Assembly: GCA_027924585.1 (NCBI GenBank)
Contig: BSBM01000597.1
Coordinates: forward strand, 6,772,501-6,836,500
Direction of reading: 5' to 3'
From: Larix kaempferi
Lineage: Eukaryota; Streptophyta; Pinopsida; Pinales; Pinaceae
DNA length: 64,000 nucleotides
A program made the position numbers and the translations under genes. The notes under the pieces are model-generated. The model ran no database searches. It saw nothing but the letters and a program-made list of their open reading frames with translations, and was not told the DNA's origin. Each line of letters opens with the position of its first letter. Position 1 is the stretch's first letter. Shown here one piece after another: positions 36,301 through 48,691 of this stretch.

Positions 36301-37396
36301 AAACATTTAACTGATGAAAAGAATGATAAGAGAAAGTTATAGAGTTATATTATTTAATACTGAATATTAATGGTAGGAAAACTAATGAAACACATCAGTA
36401 TTGATCTTCTCATTCATCTGGTAATCTGCCTATCAATTTATCTACCTTAATCTCTTCTATGTACTAGAGTACGATGCAGATCCATTAGCATGGGGAAAAA
36501 TGCAGAGAAATATTTTATTCAATTCATCTTACATAATCATTACTATACATAATCCTAATTAGATCATAAACTAAAATAAATGCATTTGTTTAATAATAAC
36601 CTTGAAAACAGTAAATTGATAATTGTAGATAGAAATTTAAACTACTTAGAATTAGAAAAGACAAGTAAAACCTGTAAATGAAGATAGGGCCGACAAACAC
36701 CCAAGGAGGCCTGTTCCTCCCAACCTTTTCCAGAAGAAGCAGCCAAAACTACTTGCTTCCTTTGGACCCCCGAGCTTGCTTACTGAACCACTAAGTAGAT
36801 GGAATATGTGTAGAAGCAAGGCACACAAATATGCCTTTTGCACTCAGTAATATAACTTTTGCACTCAAATATGCCTTCTGCACTCAGTAGTATGATAGGC
36901 AGACTTACACCATGATCAAAAACTCAGCATATCCCCTCATCGAATCTCTTGGGTGCAAGCACAGCAGAAACCCAAGATAAATTTCTTCGTCAGTAAAAGT
37001 GATGAACCTTAGTTCATAATTCGATGGATCTTATATAGACTGCCTAGGCATTTAGTGGTCAGTTTTCAATAAATGAGCCTCAAGCTCCAGTCCCACCTTC
37101 CAGGGCACTATGACCATATTTCAAGGGAGTTCTCCCATACCACCATCTAGTTAGTTGCATCATGATGCTGCCACTTGTCCATTTCCTTCTACCCGGGATT
37201 CCATACCACCTAGTGGGTCAGTAAACTCTCTTTCAACAGTCCCCTTAGGTGTTTGTCTACTATTTAATTTATTAAATAATAAAATATTGTGCAATTACAA
37301 TCATCCTTGGACACTTGTCCAATATAAATCTTTACAATAAAAGTTAACATAATGTTTCCAACATAAAATGTTTTTCAGCAATAAGGGTATGTTACA
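33348..37396 (-). repeat. LTR-B 5' LTR, 4,049 bp
   Basis: This is the complete LTR: TGTAACATC at one end and GGGTATGTTACA at the other, on the plus strand. It contains the 700-bp segment (34936-35635) missing from the other copy, a TA run near 34112 and the TTCTGCACTCA repeats near 36830. Short open frames (for example 33595-33786) are mirrored in the other LTR and are not genes. A 4-kb LTR is long for the Gypsy group. Confidence 0.9.
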
Positions 37397-37401
37397 CTCT
37401 G

Positions 37402-38264
37402 TGTATAGTTAAACGCATCGGGAATCTACACATGTAAATCATAAGTTATTGAATCTTTGTATCACAGTAGAGATTTGCCTCTGCGTTGAGATTTTTCCCT
37501 TTTTGAGGCCAAGCTAGCATTTATCCTTTTACCTACATTTTTGTTTAATTGACTTATTTAAATCCATGTCGAAGTTGTTTACCTTCCTCATAAAACCCCT
37601 TTTTATTTTAGTATTTGTGTGTGTATACTTTCAAATTTTTATGAAGAGTCAAACTCTGGTTCTGTTAAATAAGAAATATCTTATCATATAAAGTTGATTT
37701 TTCGCTTAAGCATCGAGCTATCTCTTGAACCCAACTTTCATAGCCAGTACTGGAAACTCTTTTTTCAAATCAAGTATACAGACACAGCCTATATCCCTTA
37801 GCAAAAATTATACAGTCACGGCCTCTGTCATTTTATATAATGACTAAATTATAATGACTTCTGGCATCTACTGTTGGTAAATCATGTATAACACTTGTTT
37901 CTGTGTAATTCAAATTGAATATCAAGCCTAAGACCCGCAACGGTAAACACTTATCCTTTGCATTTCAATGTCGTTGTTGCATTTGTCTTTGCTTAAAAGT
38001 AAATTGGTGGTGACAGTGAAATTTCTATTATTTATGCCACTCCATTTTATACACATATTAAAACCATCGTGTAGTTATGGCTCGGCTTTCCAATTTGAAT
38101 CCCATCACTTGACTTAGTCTTTTAAGTATAGTGCCATTAGGGTATATCCGTTGTTTGAATGCTTTTTGTACCACCATATCAAAAATGTGTAACTTCAACT
38201 AGTAGAGGAAATCCTCGTTATAGATAGATGAGTATTCTTAAGGAGAGGGGTGTATCCTTTAAGG
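37402..38264 (+). repeat. LTR-A 3' LTR, middle piece
   Basis: LTR-A sequence between the LTR-B and LTR-C insertions, assigned by position because its counterpart in the 5' LTR is outside the window. It contains no gene. The last five bases (38260-38264, TAAGG) are the LTR-C target duplication. Confidence 0.6.
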
Positions 38265-38722
38265 TGTTCGGGTACACAGGGTACAACCAAAGGACCGAAC
38301 ACCAAGAGCAACCACTTCACACAAACAGATCACAGATCAACACACTGATGTTTTGACGTGGTTTAAACCCTCTTGAGGGAAACACTCCACGGCCCCGGCC
38401 AAATAGCTTCTACGGGACAATTTATTATGCAAAGAAAGAAAGTTACAAATGAGCTTCTCATAATCGATCAACTAAACAATGACCCTCCATGCTCTTTAAA
38501 TAGAGATCATGGACCAATCGGGTGTTAAGCCACGGATCAAGGTTAGGTTTGATCTAAGAGAAGTTGAGCCATCAGATCACTCTATGTTAGGAACATATCG
38601 TGACCGTCGGATTAAGTATTTACAAATGCATACTAATGCATACTAAAGAAACACACTATCCCTAACGGATATATTACACAAGTTGATCTTAACTAACTCA
38701 TAAGTGTCTAAATATCCTAACA
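38265..38722 (-). repeat. LTR-C 3' LTR
   Basis: Starts TGTTCGGG and ends CCTAACA on the plus strand, 458 bp, equal in length to 44038-44495. A CCCCCC run directly after it (38724-38729) is the polypurine tract read from the other strand. Confidence 0.95.
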
Positions 38723-38804
38723 TCCCCCCTTAAGAACAACTTGGGATAGGATTGAAGGATTTAGAAAAGTGACACTATTAGGAGAAGGAAGGAGGCATTA
38801 GAGC

Positions 38805-41800
38805 CTATCCCCCCTTAATGACAAGTTCCTGAACTCCTAACATAGATCGAAGTTTAGAAAACTTCGCTTCTATAAGAGACTTGGTGAAGATGTCTGCAAC
38901 TTGATCATCTGTAGGGCAAAAGAGCACTTCAAGAACACGATCATGAACAAGATTTCTGATGAAGTGCATATGTAGCTCAATGTGTTTGATGCGTTGATGT
39001 AGAACTGGATCTTTGGAAAGCTTGATGGCACTTTGATTGTTGTACCAAAGTGGAGTAGGCAGCTACTGCTCGAATCCAAACTCTGAAAGGATCTGTCGAA
39101 GCCATAAAGCTTCCTGACTGGCATTAACTGCTGCTCGATATTCTACCTCTGCTGAAGAAAGAGCAAGAGCTTGTTGTTTCTTACAAGCCCAAGTAATAGG
39201 TCCAGATCCCAGACTAAAAACATAACCTGCAGTAGACTTTCGATCATCAGGATCGCCGGCCCAATCTGAATCAGTGAAACCAACCAACAAAGGTTTCTCC
39301 CCTGTATTGTAATGAATCCCAAACTGAACTGTACCTCGAATATATCGAAGTATTCTTTTAGCTGCTTTCCAATGAATTTCATGAGGTGTCTGGATATAAC
39401 GAGCAACACGACCAACAGAAAAGGAGAGGTTAGGATGAGAATGAGTCAAGTATAAGAGACTACCAACAAGCTGACGATATAAGGTGGCATCGACTTCAGG
39501 TGAAGTACAAGTGGCAGAAAGTTTGACTCCATACTAGAAGGGAGAAGGGGCTGGTGTACAATCTTCCATGTGAAAGCGACGAAGAAGGTCACAAGCATAC
39601 TTAGACTGAGAAAAAAAGATTCCTTCTTGGGTTTGCAGGACTTGGAGACCAAGAAAATAATGCAAATGTCCTAAGTCTGACATTTCAAAATTTTGTTTAA
39701 GACTGGATTTCACATGGGTTATAAGTTTAGGGTCACTACCAGTAAGAATAACGTCATCAACATATAGAACAAGTATGATGAGATGGTTTCCTACTTTCTT
39801 GGTATAGACATTGGGGTCAAAATGGCATCTAGAAAAACCAGTGTCAAGGAGAAAGTTATCCATTTTGGCATACCAAGCTCTAGGAGCTTGCTTAAGGCCA
39901 TATAAGAATTTCTTAAGGCGGCAGACAAGGCTAGAGTTATTCTGAATATATCCAAGAGGTTGTTCCATGTAAACTTCCTCCTGTAAATCAACATGTAAGA
40001 AGGCAGACTTAACATCCATTTGATGGACTTCCCAGTTGTGTAAGGCTGCAAGGAAAAGAACAAGGCGGATGGAGTTCATTTTTGCGACGGGAGCAAAGGT
40101 TTCATTGTAGTCAATCCCTTCAACTTGGGAAAAACCTTTGGCATCTAACCTTGCCTTAAGTCTTTCAACACTTCCATCTGATGCATACTTAGTTCTGTAG
40201 ACCCATTTACATCTGACAAGTTTTCTTCCTTTTGGAAGAGGTACAAGATCCCAAGTATCATTTGCCATTAAGGAACGATATTCTTCATCCATGGCTGCAT
40301 CCCAATCTGGATTCCCCGAAGCTTCTGCAAAAGTTTCTGGATCATGATTCTCGAAAACTTGAGCCAAAAGAGAAGAGGCTCATTGAAACTGAGAACGTGT
40401 TCGATGTTGATCTCTAGGATCACCGGCAAGATCACCAGCTGCTTCACATGTTGAACGGACCCATCGAGGAAGCACTTGTGCTGGTGAAACTGGAGGAACA
40501 TGAGTAGGATGAGGTGGATTTTCATCCTCACTGTCATTATCAGAAACTGGAGTTGGAAACGTGTCAAGGAAGTTGGAAGAAGAAGAAGAAGGCACAAATG
40601 TCGAATCAGGCTCGTAGGCCAAAGATGGCACAATCGCTGAGTTAGGCTCGCAGGCCAAGAGATTTTCATCAAATTTAACATCTCTTCTAATGATTATATC
40701 ATGAGAATGTGGTTGAAGAAGTCTATAACCTTTTACATCTTCAGAATATCCAACAAATATGCACTTTTCACTTTTAGGCTGCAATGCTTTCCGTTTTTCA
40801 TCCAGAATGTGAGCCCATGCTTCACTACCAAACACACGAAAGTGACTTACATCAGGTTTAGTTTTACTCCATGCTTCTTCTGGTGTTATACCTTGTAATG
40901 CTTTTGTGGGGGTGCGATTAACTATGCAATTTGCACAATTTATGGCTTCATCCCAAAATTGAAGACTTAGTCCCTTAGATTGGATCATACAATTAGCCAT
41001 TTCTTTTAAAGTGCGGTTCTTCCGCTTAGCTACACCATTTTGTTGTGGTGTATATGGAACAGTGTGCTATTGTCGGATGCCTTGTTCAGTGCAGAAAGTA
41101 GTGAACTGTTTGTTAACATATTCTCCTCCATTGTCAGATCTTAACTTAATAATTTGATGACCAGATTGTTTTTCAACAAGGGCCTTGTAGGCCAAGAACA
41201 TGTTAAATACTTCGCTCTTAAGTTTTAGGAAATAAACCCAAGTGCATCTGGTGTAATCATCAATGAAAGTTAAGAAATATTTGAAACCAGAAAAGGAAGC
41301 AGATGGAAGAGGACCACACAAGTCACTATGCACAAGCTCCAAGGGAACCGAGGCGTGCCAAGAGGCACGTTTGTCAAAACTGTCCCGATGATGTTTTTCA
41401 AGTACACAACCGGAACAAACACCATCTCTGTAAGATACAATCGGAAGACCTGTCACCATATTTTCTTTACATAGTTGTTGCAATGAACGATAATTTAAGT
41501 GACCAAATCGCTCATGCCAAAGTTTCCTCAAGTTATCACTATGAGCAACAAAAACTGAAGGGAAAGGTGATGACCCAAAGTTGTTAAACTTGTACAACCT
41601 GGTAATATCATCAACAATTCCAGTAGCTAGGACCTGTTGAGGATCTTGAAAATCCTTGATTACAACTAGGTGAGGTGTAAAGGTCACAGTTTTACCTTCA
41701 CCAGAATGAGTGATCTGATAGACTGATAACAAATTGCAGGAAATTCTTGGAACACATAGTACATCACTAAAATGACCATTATCTACTGGAACTGTTCCAG

Positions 41801-42884
41801 CTCCTACAACACTTAGAGATCTATTATCACCAACAAATATTTGTTTGGTGTTACATTCATGCATAGTAGAAAAGATGGCTTGATCCTTGGCCATATGATA
41901 AGATGCTCCAGAATCAATGAGCCATTCATTCGAAGTAGAAGAAGAAGATGCATTATAAGAATAACCAGAAGCACAAAGTGCATGTCCATGAGAGGCAGAT
42001 TCTGAAGGCGAATCTAGGCTGATGTGGTGCTTCTTCATTGCTGCTTCCAAGGCTGCCATCTTCTTGAAACACTTAGATTCATCATGATTATCCTTCCCAC
42101 AATAGTTGCAATGACGCTCAGTCTTCTTGCCTTTTGGCTTGGATCCTTTGTCATTTTTTAAAGAAGGAGCTGACTGAGAGGGTTTTGGACCCTTGTTTGA
42201 CTTATTATTGCGAAAATTTTGTTTCTTGGGAGGCTTGGACTTTTCTATATGTTGGGACAATAAGGCTTTCCCAGATGTATCTGCATTGCTGATTATTCCA
42301 AGATGAATGAGTTTATCTTGTTCTCTAATCAAGGAATCACAAAAGGATTCAAGACTAGGCTCTTGATAGCTAGCTGCATTCAAGGATGCTTTCATAGAGT
42401 AAAATGTAGATACAAAAACAGAATATGCAGGTCCAAGTTTGGAAAGAATATGATAAATGTATTGTTTGTCTTCCCTCTCAATCTTACATTCTGCACATAA
42501 GAGTTTAAGAGTTTTGTACTTAGATAAATAATCTTGAATGCATGAAAAGTCACTTGGATTTAAAGAAATCAACTCATTTTCAAGTTGGTGACCTCCAATT
42601 TCATTATGTTTACCAAACACAGATTCCAACTTGTCCCAAGCAGCATTAGGTTCATCAATTCCAGATATGTGGAATCGCAAATCAGTAGAGATTGACATCC
42701 CAATCAATCCACGAGCTTCATCACATCTATTTGCCCATTTTATTTTCTTATCATCATCAGTGGGTTCTTTTTCTTTCCCTGAGGTAATTCTGAAAAGTCC
42801 CCTACTTCGTAGAACATCCTCCATACGAGATTTCTATGAGAAATAGTTGGAACTGTTAAGTAGAATATCATAAGGGGCGGCCAT
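38805..42884 (-). pseudogene. LTR-C Copia polyprotein, five stops, no frameshift
   Basis: The frame is exactly 1,360 codons from ATG (42884) to TAG (38805). Domains in order: Gag (DDKKIKWANRCDEARGLIGM, codons about 40-200), zinc knuckle CNYCGKDNHDESKC, protease IDSG (Asp near codon 324), integrase (HERFGHLN ... CSGC, HSDLCGPL, RSDNGGEY), reverse transcriptase (MDVKSAFLHVDLQEEVYMEQ, YVDD near codons 1041-1044) and RNase H (DSDWAGDPDDRKSTAGY). Premature stops at codons 17, 606, 835, 1117 and 1274 each need one C-to-T or G-to-A change to revert. With no indel in 4 kb, loss looks driven by cytosine deamination. The order integrase before RT defines Copia. Confidence 0.93.
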
Positions 42885-44024
42885 ATTTGTAAATTAATGG
42901 CTGTAAAAGTAGAAATCAATAGTCTGGATGTGAAGAGCTTGAAAAAATAGGCGGTTTCAAAAAAAATGGCACTGAAAACTGACTCTATATGATGAAGTTA
43001 TGCTTGAACAAAGAAACTGTTGAAGATGGCCCCAATAGTGACGTGGCAGCTAGAGAATGGCCAGCAAAAAAAAGAACCCCCATCTTCCCAAGATGAACCT
43101 TTTGGCAATCACTTTACAAGAAAGTTGCTTTAAGTGAACCACTTTTGTAAAATAAGTAATTTCACTTTTACAATGATATTACTTTTAAATAGTGCAACAA
43201 TAAAAAAAACTTAAGTGACTCACTTGTATTTTTATTTTTTATTATTTAAATGAGATGCACTTTTACAATAAAATAACTTGAAAATAGAAATTGCATGCAC
43301 TTTTTCTTTTAAAAGTAACTTCCTAAGACTTGAACTCAAGACCTATTAAGGAATAACGCAACTTTGAACCAAGTGAGCTAGATTAAAAGGTATGTAAAAT
43401 ATGGGAATGAGGAAGGGGGCCTTTTTTTTTTTTTTTTTACTCTTCTTGCTCGGTTTGCGTGCTTATCCTTTTTTTTGCAAAACAAACCACAAATCGAAAC
43501 AAAAAAAAAAAATTCCACACTTATGGAGTTAGATCTTGTTAGCTTACTCGGAAAGTCTATGTTTTTCTCTCTGTTTCTGATTTGCCGAGATCGCGCAAGG
43601 TGCACGGCAAAGAGCATACGCAGCCGAGAAAAACCATTTCCCTTTCTGTTTCTGATTTGCTGAGATCGCTCAAGGTGCATGGCAAAGAGCATACGCATAC
43701 GGGAAAGCAACAATCCGAACCCAAAAAAAATCTAACAGTAAAAAATGATGAAATATGAGATTTTTCCTTTTAAAAAAAAGAAAATAAAAAATGCGTCACT
43801 GTAACATTATACTTTCAGATCTGATGAAATACACGTTTCTGGAGAAACCGAGAACCGTTTTCGATCAAACGAAAACTATTTCTCAATGGAAACGACGCTC
43901 CCGACGCAATGGAACACCTCCCATAGCCCAGAAATGCACAGAAGTACCAGAACTAGAAACCCTTTCGAGTTTCGGCAACAGCAGTTCAAGATCTAGATCA
44001 TAACCGAAAGCGGCACTTCATAAA
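42885..44024 (-). other. LTR-C 5' leader
   Basis: A 1.1-kb untranslated region between the PBS and the Gag start. It holds a 75-bp-period direct repeat starting GTTTCTGATTTGC (43573 and 43648), long A/T runs (T-run at about 43421-43438), and a small hairpin with arms GTTTTCG and CGAAAAC near 43856. No gene is supported. The open frame 43378-43713 (-) is an accident of the repeat. Confidence 0.7.
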
Positions 44025-44037
44025 AGCTCTGATACCA
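44025..44037 (-). promoter_or_regulatory. LTR-C primer-binding site
   Basis: On the minus strand TGGTATCAGAGCT begins immediately after the 5' LTR end and matches initiator-Met tRNA. Confidence 0.9.
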
Positions 44038-44495
44038 TGTTCGGGTACACAGGGTACTACCAAAGGACCGAACACCAAGAGCAACCACTTCACACAAATA
44101 GATTACAGATCAATACACCGATGTTTTGATGTGGTTTAAACCCTCTTGAGGGAAACACTCCACGGCCCCGGCCAAATAGCTTCTACGGGACAATTTATTA
44201 TGCAAAGAAAGAAAGTTACAAATGAGCTTCTCATAATCGATCAACTAAACAATGACCCTCCATGCTCTTTAAATAGAGATCATGGACCAATCGGGTGTTA
44301 AGCCACGGATCAAGGTTAGGTTTGATCTAAGAGAAGTTGAGCCGTCGGATCACTCTATGTCGGGAACATATCGTGACCGTCGGATTAAGTATTTACAAAT
44401 GCATACTAATGCATACTAAAGAAACACACTATCCCTAACGGATATATTACACAAGTTGATCTTAACTAACTCCTAAGTGTCTAAATATCCTAACA
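44038..44495 (-). repeat. LTR-C 5' LTR
   Basis: 458 bp, same ends as the copy at 38265. CTATTTAAAG on the minus strand (around 44268-44277) is a plausible TATA box. Confidence 0.95.
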
Positions 44496-44500
44496 TAAGG

Positions 44501-45356
44501 TTATTATTAATAGTTATAGATTGATATACCTTCATTCACGTTGCGATTAATAGTAGATATATGTATGTCATTAATTGGATTTCCTAGTTAGATATCAGAG
44601 AATAGATCTTTCAGGGTATCATTTAGAATGGTGTTTGACATATTGATTAATAAAGAATATATGTCTTTGAATTATTAGCGATGAATGCTGGTAAGTTTTA
44701 CAAAGGTAGAATATTGTAATAATTTTCTTAGCAGTGAACATGTTGAAAATACTCTCTATGAGAATGGTTGGCGAAAAGGGAGAATTAGGTATTGCGACAT
44801 TATACTGTCAGTTGTAACTCTCTTAGAAGAAATAATATATAATGCGACATTTTGTGGACGTTGCCCTAGATTGGGTGAACCACGGTATTTTGGTGTCTCT
44901 TTTATATGTCCCTATTATGTGTACATCTTCTTGGATGCTTATGAGTTTATGTCGATAAATGTATAAATTTTGTTCTTATGATCTTATATTAGTTGTGTTA
45001 TATATAATTGTTTCCTTCTGGTAATTTGTATTATGTTTTTTTTTATGAGTAAGAATTATAGGGAATGGTTCAATATAGAGATGGCACTAATGCACGCTAA
45101 TGGGCTGATTCGTCTAATGGTGTTATTGAAAAGATGTGATCGAGACCCTGCATCAATATTAATAAAGAAATAGTGGTTCACATAAGTTTGTAATGAATAC
45201 ATCTTTTAATTATCATTAGTTATTGTGTTAAACCTTTTATTTTATTAACACACTGACCCATTTATGAGTGAGTATATTACATAGTTTACCTCATTGTAAA
45301 ACAAAAATTTAAATTTTTTTCCAAAATTACTAACTCTGAATTTTGGGTTCGTGACA
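44501..45356 (+). repeat. LTR-A 3' LTR, last piece
   Basis: It matches 612-1400 from about 44568 on and ends GTTCGTGACA at 45356 with no primer-binding site after it, as expected for a 3' LTR. A 93-codon frame (44685-44966) reads the same region that is interrupted in the other copy, so it is not a gene. Confidence 0.85.
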
Positions 45357-48300
45357 GTATAAGTTTGAGTATGAGGCAGATTTATGCTCGATTGTTTCAC
45401 CATTTCCTTTTGATTAGATGTGTTGATAACCTTACATGTTATAGATGCATTAATCAAATTCAGTTTCACTGTTTATGTTAGTATGCATTGCACACACTTC
45501 TAAATGGACTGCATGGCATCACTTGGACTTGGGAATGGAATTAGGAAACACCCTATTGTGTTTCATGACCCCTCTATGGGTCAGATGAAGGGAGAACCCA
45601 TGACAGAAGGCAATCAGAGCTCCTGGCAAGGAGGAAAGGAGGCCTTGAGGAGGTTTGGGGGCTCATTTTGGGTTGGAAGAGGACATAATCAAAGTTCTCA
45701 TATGTCTTTGAATATCATGCAGTTTCATAGAGCTCACTGAGAGATTTCCAATCGTACTAGACTTGCCCAAATTGACCTTAGGATGAAGAAGTTGTGCAGT
45801 TGGGATTCCGACTTTCTGAATCTGCATTGCGGATTGTGGATTGTGGAAGTCGGAAGAGTAACTTTTCTGGATTGGTGATTTTGGCATTCCGATTTCCGAG
45901 TTCCGCAACGTGGCTTGCGGATTGCAGAAGTCGGAGAGGATATTTCTTCAGAGAAAAAAAAATTGTGTTCCGACTTTCGAATCCCTCATTGTGGATTGTG
46001 TATTCTGGAAATCGGAAGTGAATTTTTCTGGAGCGGTGGAATTTGGTGTTCCGAATTCCGAATCCCACATTGCGGATTGTGGATTGCGGAAGTCGGAAGT
46101 GAAGTTTTCCGGAGCGGTGGAATTTGGTGTTCCGACTTCTGAGTTATGCATTGCGGATTGCGGAAGTCGAAAGTGAAGTTTTCTGGAGCGGTGGAATTTG
46201 GTGTTCCGAGTTCCGCATTGCGGATTGCGGATTGCAGAATTTGGAGGGGTAAATCTTCGGCATTGTGCATTTGTGGTTCCGCCTTTCTGATTTCCGCATT
46301 GCAGATTGCGGATCGCAGAAGTTGGTGGCACATTTCTTCAGCGCTGCATAATTGGTTCCGACTTTCCAAGTCCCACAAGGCGTATTGCGGATTACGGAAG
46401 TTGGAGGCGTGTTTTTCCGAAATTGTGTATTTTGATTTTGATTTCTGAATTCCGCATTGCAGATTGCATATTGCAAATTGAGGATGGTTTTGCAAAGTTA
46501 TGGCATTTGAAGAAAAAACAAAATTTGCAGTGGTTTCGCAGGTGTTCTCCCATCGCCTCTAAAGGACATCGACGTGACCGAGGACATGACAAACTTCAAC
46601 ATTCCTTGGCTTTTCCATCCATTTAGCAATATACTTCAATTTTGCATCAAAGTTAATGTTCTCGATTTCAGTTGCTCTAACATTTGCACTGGAAAGAATG
46701 TCAAAAGCTTCTTCATCAATTATAACAACAATTGGATCCACATCCACTTGGTTCATTTGTCCAAGCAAGTTATCTCTGGAAAACAACAACTTATATATCA
46801 ACTTCATTTCCATCTCAATGGAAAACTGTTCTACGTCACTAAGGAATTCTTCATCATAACATGGTGTAACATCTACAGAGCTACTCTCAAGATATGCAGC
46901 ATTACATTCTTATGCACAAAATTGTGATAGCAAACTAGTATCCATTTATCCTTTTTAATCTTTCAGTCCCTCAAGACGGTCTTCTCAAGATCTACATTCA
47001 GCCTTTTGGATGTAATTATTTTAACAATTCTTTCAATAGATAACATCACCTGGACTTCCTTCTTGATTGCAGGGAATAGACTCAAACACAAATTTTAAAA
47101 ACTTTAAACAGACTTTAGGGTTTCAAACAAATTTACCTGGTCCTTTTCTTCAAACATTGTCAAATAATGAGATTTTGCTCAACTTTCAGGCTGCAAACAT
47201 ACAAGTCTCATTCGTTTCCACTCCATTTGATTATGAGAAGTTCTGGAATAAGAATGTAGGATAAACACCAATGTTCGGCTGAACCATTACACCATGGGAG
47301 CACTCAACCACAACATTGCTGACCATTAAACCATGGGAGCACACCATATTTAGTATGCTCTACCATTAAACCACGGGAGAAATCAAACACATCTGAATTG
47401 AATAGGACCAAGGACTTTACTAGCTTCGAGGACTTCGACATAGCCCTCTTTCTTCATGCACGGACAACATCAACTCACGTGCTAGGCTTCACTCTCAAAC
47501 ATGGCTCTTTTCTCTAAGCCACTAAATTCATCTTCAAACATTCAGGACCGCCCTCTTGACCAAACGACAGGCTCCAACTTCTACCAAGGCTACCGCCCTT
47601 CAACTTCAAGCTTCAACTGCACACAATTCCATTCGGCCAAGATATCAATTTGTTCTCTATATAGACCAAGAGGAAACAAAATGACAGTGAGAGAGCCCAA
47701 GTGCCCAATCCGTGGGAGCACATGCTCAACCAACGACAAAAAACATAACTTCAACTGAGTAATTAATTGACAACATCTTCTCTTCATGCGAGACATGAAT
47801 CTTCCTTCAATCGTGCGCCTCCTTTGCTTCAAGCAAGATTTCAAGCTCGGCTAAGGAACACAGCTACAGTAGAACTGTTGTCACCACCTCCCCCCCTATT
47901 ACACTGTTCATGCTACTACAAGCCTTTACGGCTCCTTCCACCGAGGTACTGTGGGTTGTAACCCCATTTTCTTTACCTGACAGAACGTGGCCACTCATGA
48001 ACCAAATACACGCAAAGAGAATGAGAATTGACCAACAAGATATACCCGTCGTGGGGTCCCTTATTTTAATCCGCAGAACAAGAAATAGAAATGGGTCTCT
48101 CCAATGACGTTTAAAACTATTCATGGGAGTATTCACTCAACCAACAGCAGGGTCACTCACTCTTCAACGACAACTCCTCTCTTTCATTCCAATGATGGCA
48201 TACGTATATGGAATACAAAGCTAATAGATCTGCAACTCACACGACAAACTGAACAAGACGAAAAGAAAAGGGTAACACAATTATGATGGTAAATAAGCTT

Positions 48301-48372
48301 TGGTTCACTCATATGCTAGCACATAGAATGATATGAAAATAGAAAAAAATACTTGTGGGGGAATAGAGATCG
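45357..48372. other. Unassigned DNA right of LTR-A
   Basis: Apart from the minisatellite at 45805-46490 I recognise nothing. Around 47280-47380 the phrase CCATTAAACCA(T/C)GGGAG recurs three times. Part of it may be the interior of the element whose 5' LTR is at 48387-48691 on the minus strand. No retroviral domain is visible on either strand. Confidence 0.5.
45805..46490. repeat. Degenerate GCGGATTGCGGAAGTCGGA minisatellite
   Basis: About eight units of 75-95 bp, each holding TTCCGCATTGCGGATTG-like and GGAAGTCGGAAG-like parts, sometimes with GGAGCGGTGGAATTTGGTGT. Several overlapping frames on both strands (up to 169 codons) are open because of the repetition and are not called. In wording it recalls the TTCCG/CGGAA array of the LTR-E leader. 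Confidence 0.85.
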
Positions 48373-48691
48373 GCTCTGATACCACTTGTACGAGGACACA
48401 TTGGACAGTGGGGGAAATTCCCCAAACGGAATACGCAAAACAAAAGAAACCAATGGAAAACGCAACGTGAGAGGGGTAAACTATCCACAACACTCTATCT
48501 ACTTCATTATTCAAATAAAATATTTATACATGTAGATTATCTCTCGAAAGATCCATAGTTCTAGATGTTTCTATCTGATGACTTATAGGAGAAACTACCT
48601 AGTAATTACATCCATATTTATTGTAACAACTACCAAACACAAATGTACATACGTGGCACCTGAAGGGACAAAATTACCACAATTTCCAACA
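48373..48691 (-). mobile_element. Orphan LTR with primer-binding site (LTR-F)
   Basis: A 305-bp LTR (48387-48691) reads TGTTGGAAATTG...TCGTACA on the minus strand, a common Copia-type head. Two bases later comes TGGTATCAGAGC (48384-48373), so this is a 5' LTR whose interior should run to lower coordinates. A TATA-like stretch lies near 48520. I found no second copy and no coding interior, so the rest is deleted, diverged or outside the window. Confidence 0.7.

Larger units (their letters stand above)
6954..37396 (-). mobile_element. LTR-B, degenerate Ty3/Gypsy element
   Basis: This minus-strand element is inserted in the LTR-A 3' LTR. Its LTRs, read on the plus strand, begin TGTAACATC and end GGGTATGTTACA. 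The flanking 5-mers are CTTTG (6949-6953) and CTCTG (37397-37401), a duplication with one change. Reading downwards the order is LTR (33348-37396), PBS, gag, protease, RT, RNase H, integrase, chromodomain-like tail, PPT, LTR (6954-13430). Stops, frameshifts and the 15-kb DNA-1 insertion make it non-functional. Its Gag-Pol resembles that of LTR-E, including an Asp-Pro-Gly protease motif, so the two are cousins of one lineage. Confidence 0.9.
38265..44495 (-). mobile_element. LTR-C, Ty1/Copia element
   Basis: A structurally complete 6,231-bp minus-strand element with 458-bp LTRs at both ends, flanked by perfect TAAGG duplications (38260-38264, 44496-44500). It has a PBS beside the 5' LTR, a PPT beside the 3' LTR and a single Copia-order pol frame (gag, protease, integrase, RT, RNase H). 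By eye the LTRs differ at about 11 of 458 positions, nine of them transitions, so it is moderately old. It is inactive because of five stop codons. Confidence 0.95.

Noticed and set aside
45986-46495. 169-codon minus-strand frame
   Set aside because: Entirely within a degenerate minisatellite with equally open frames on the other strand.
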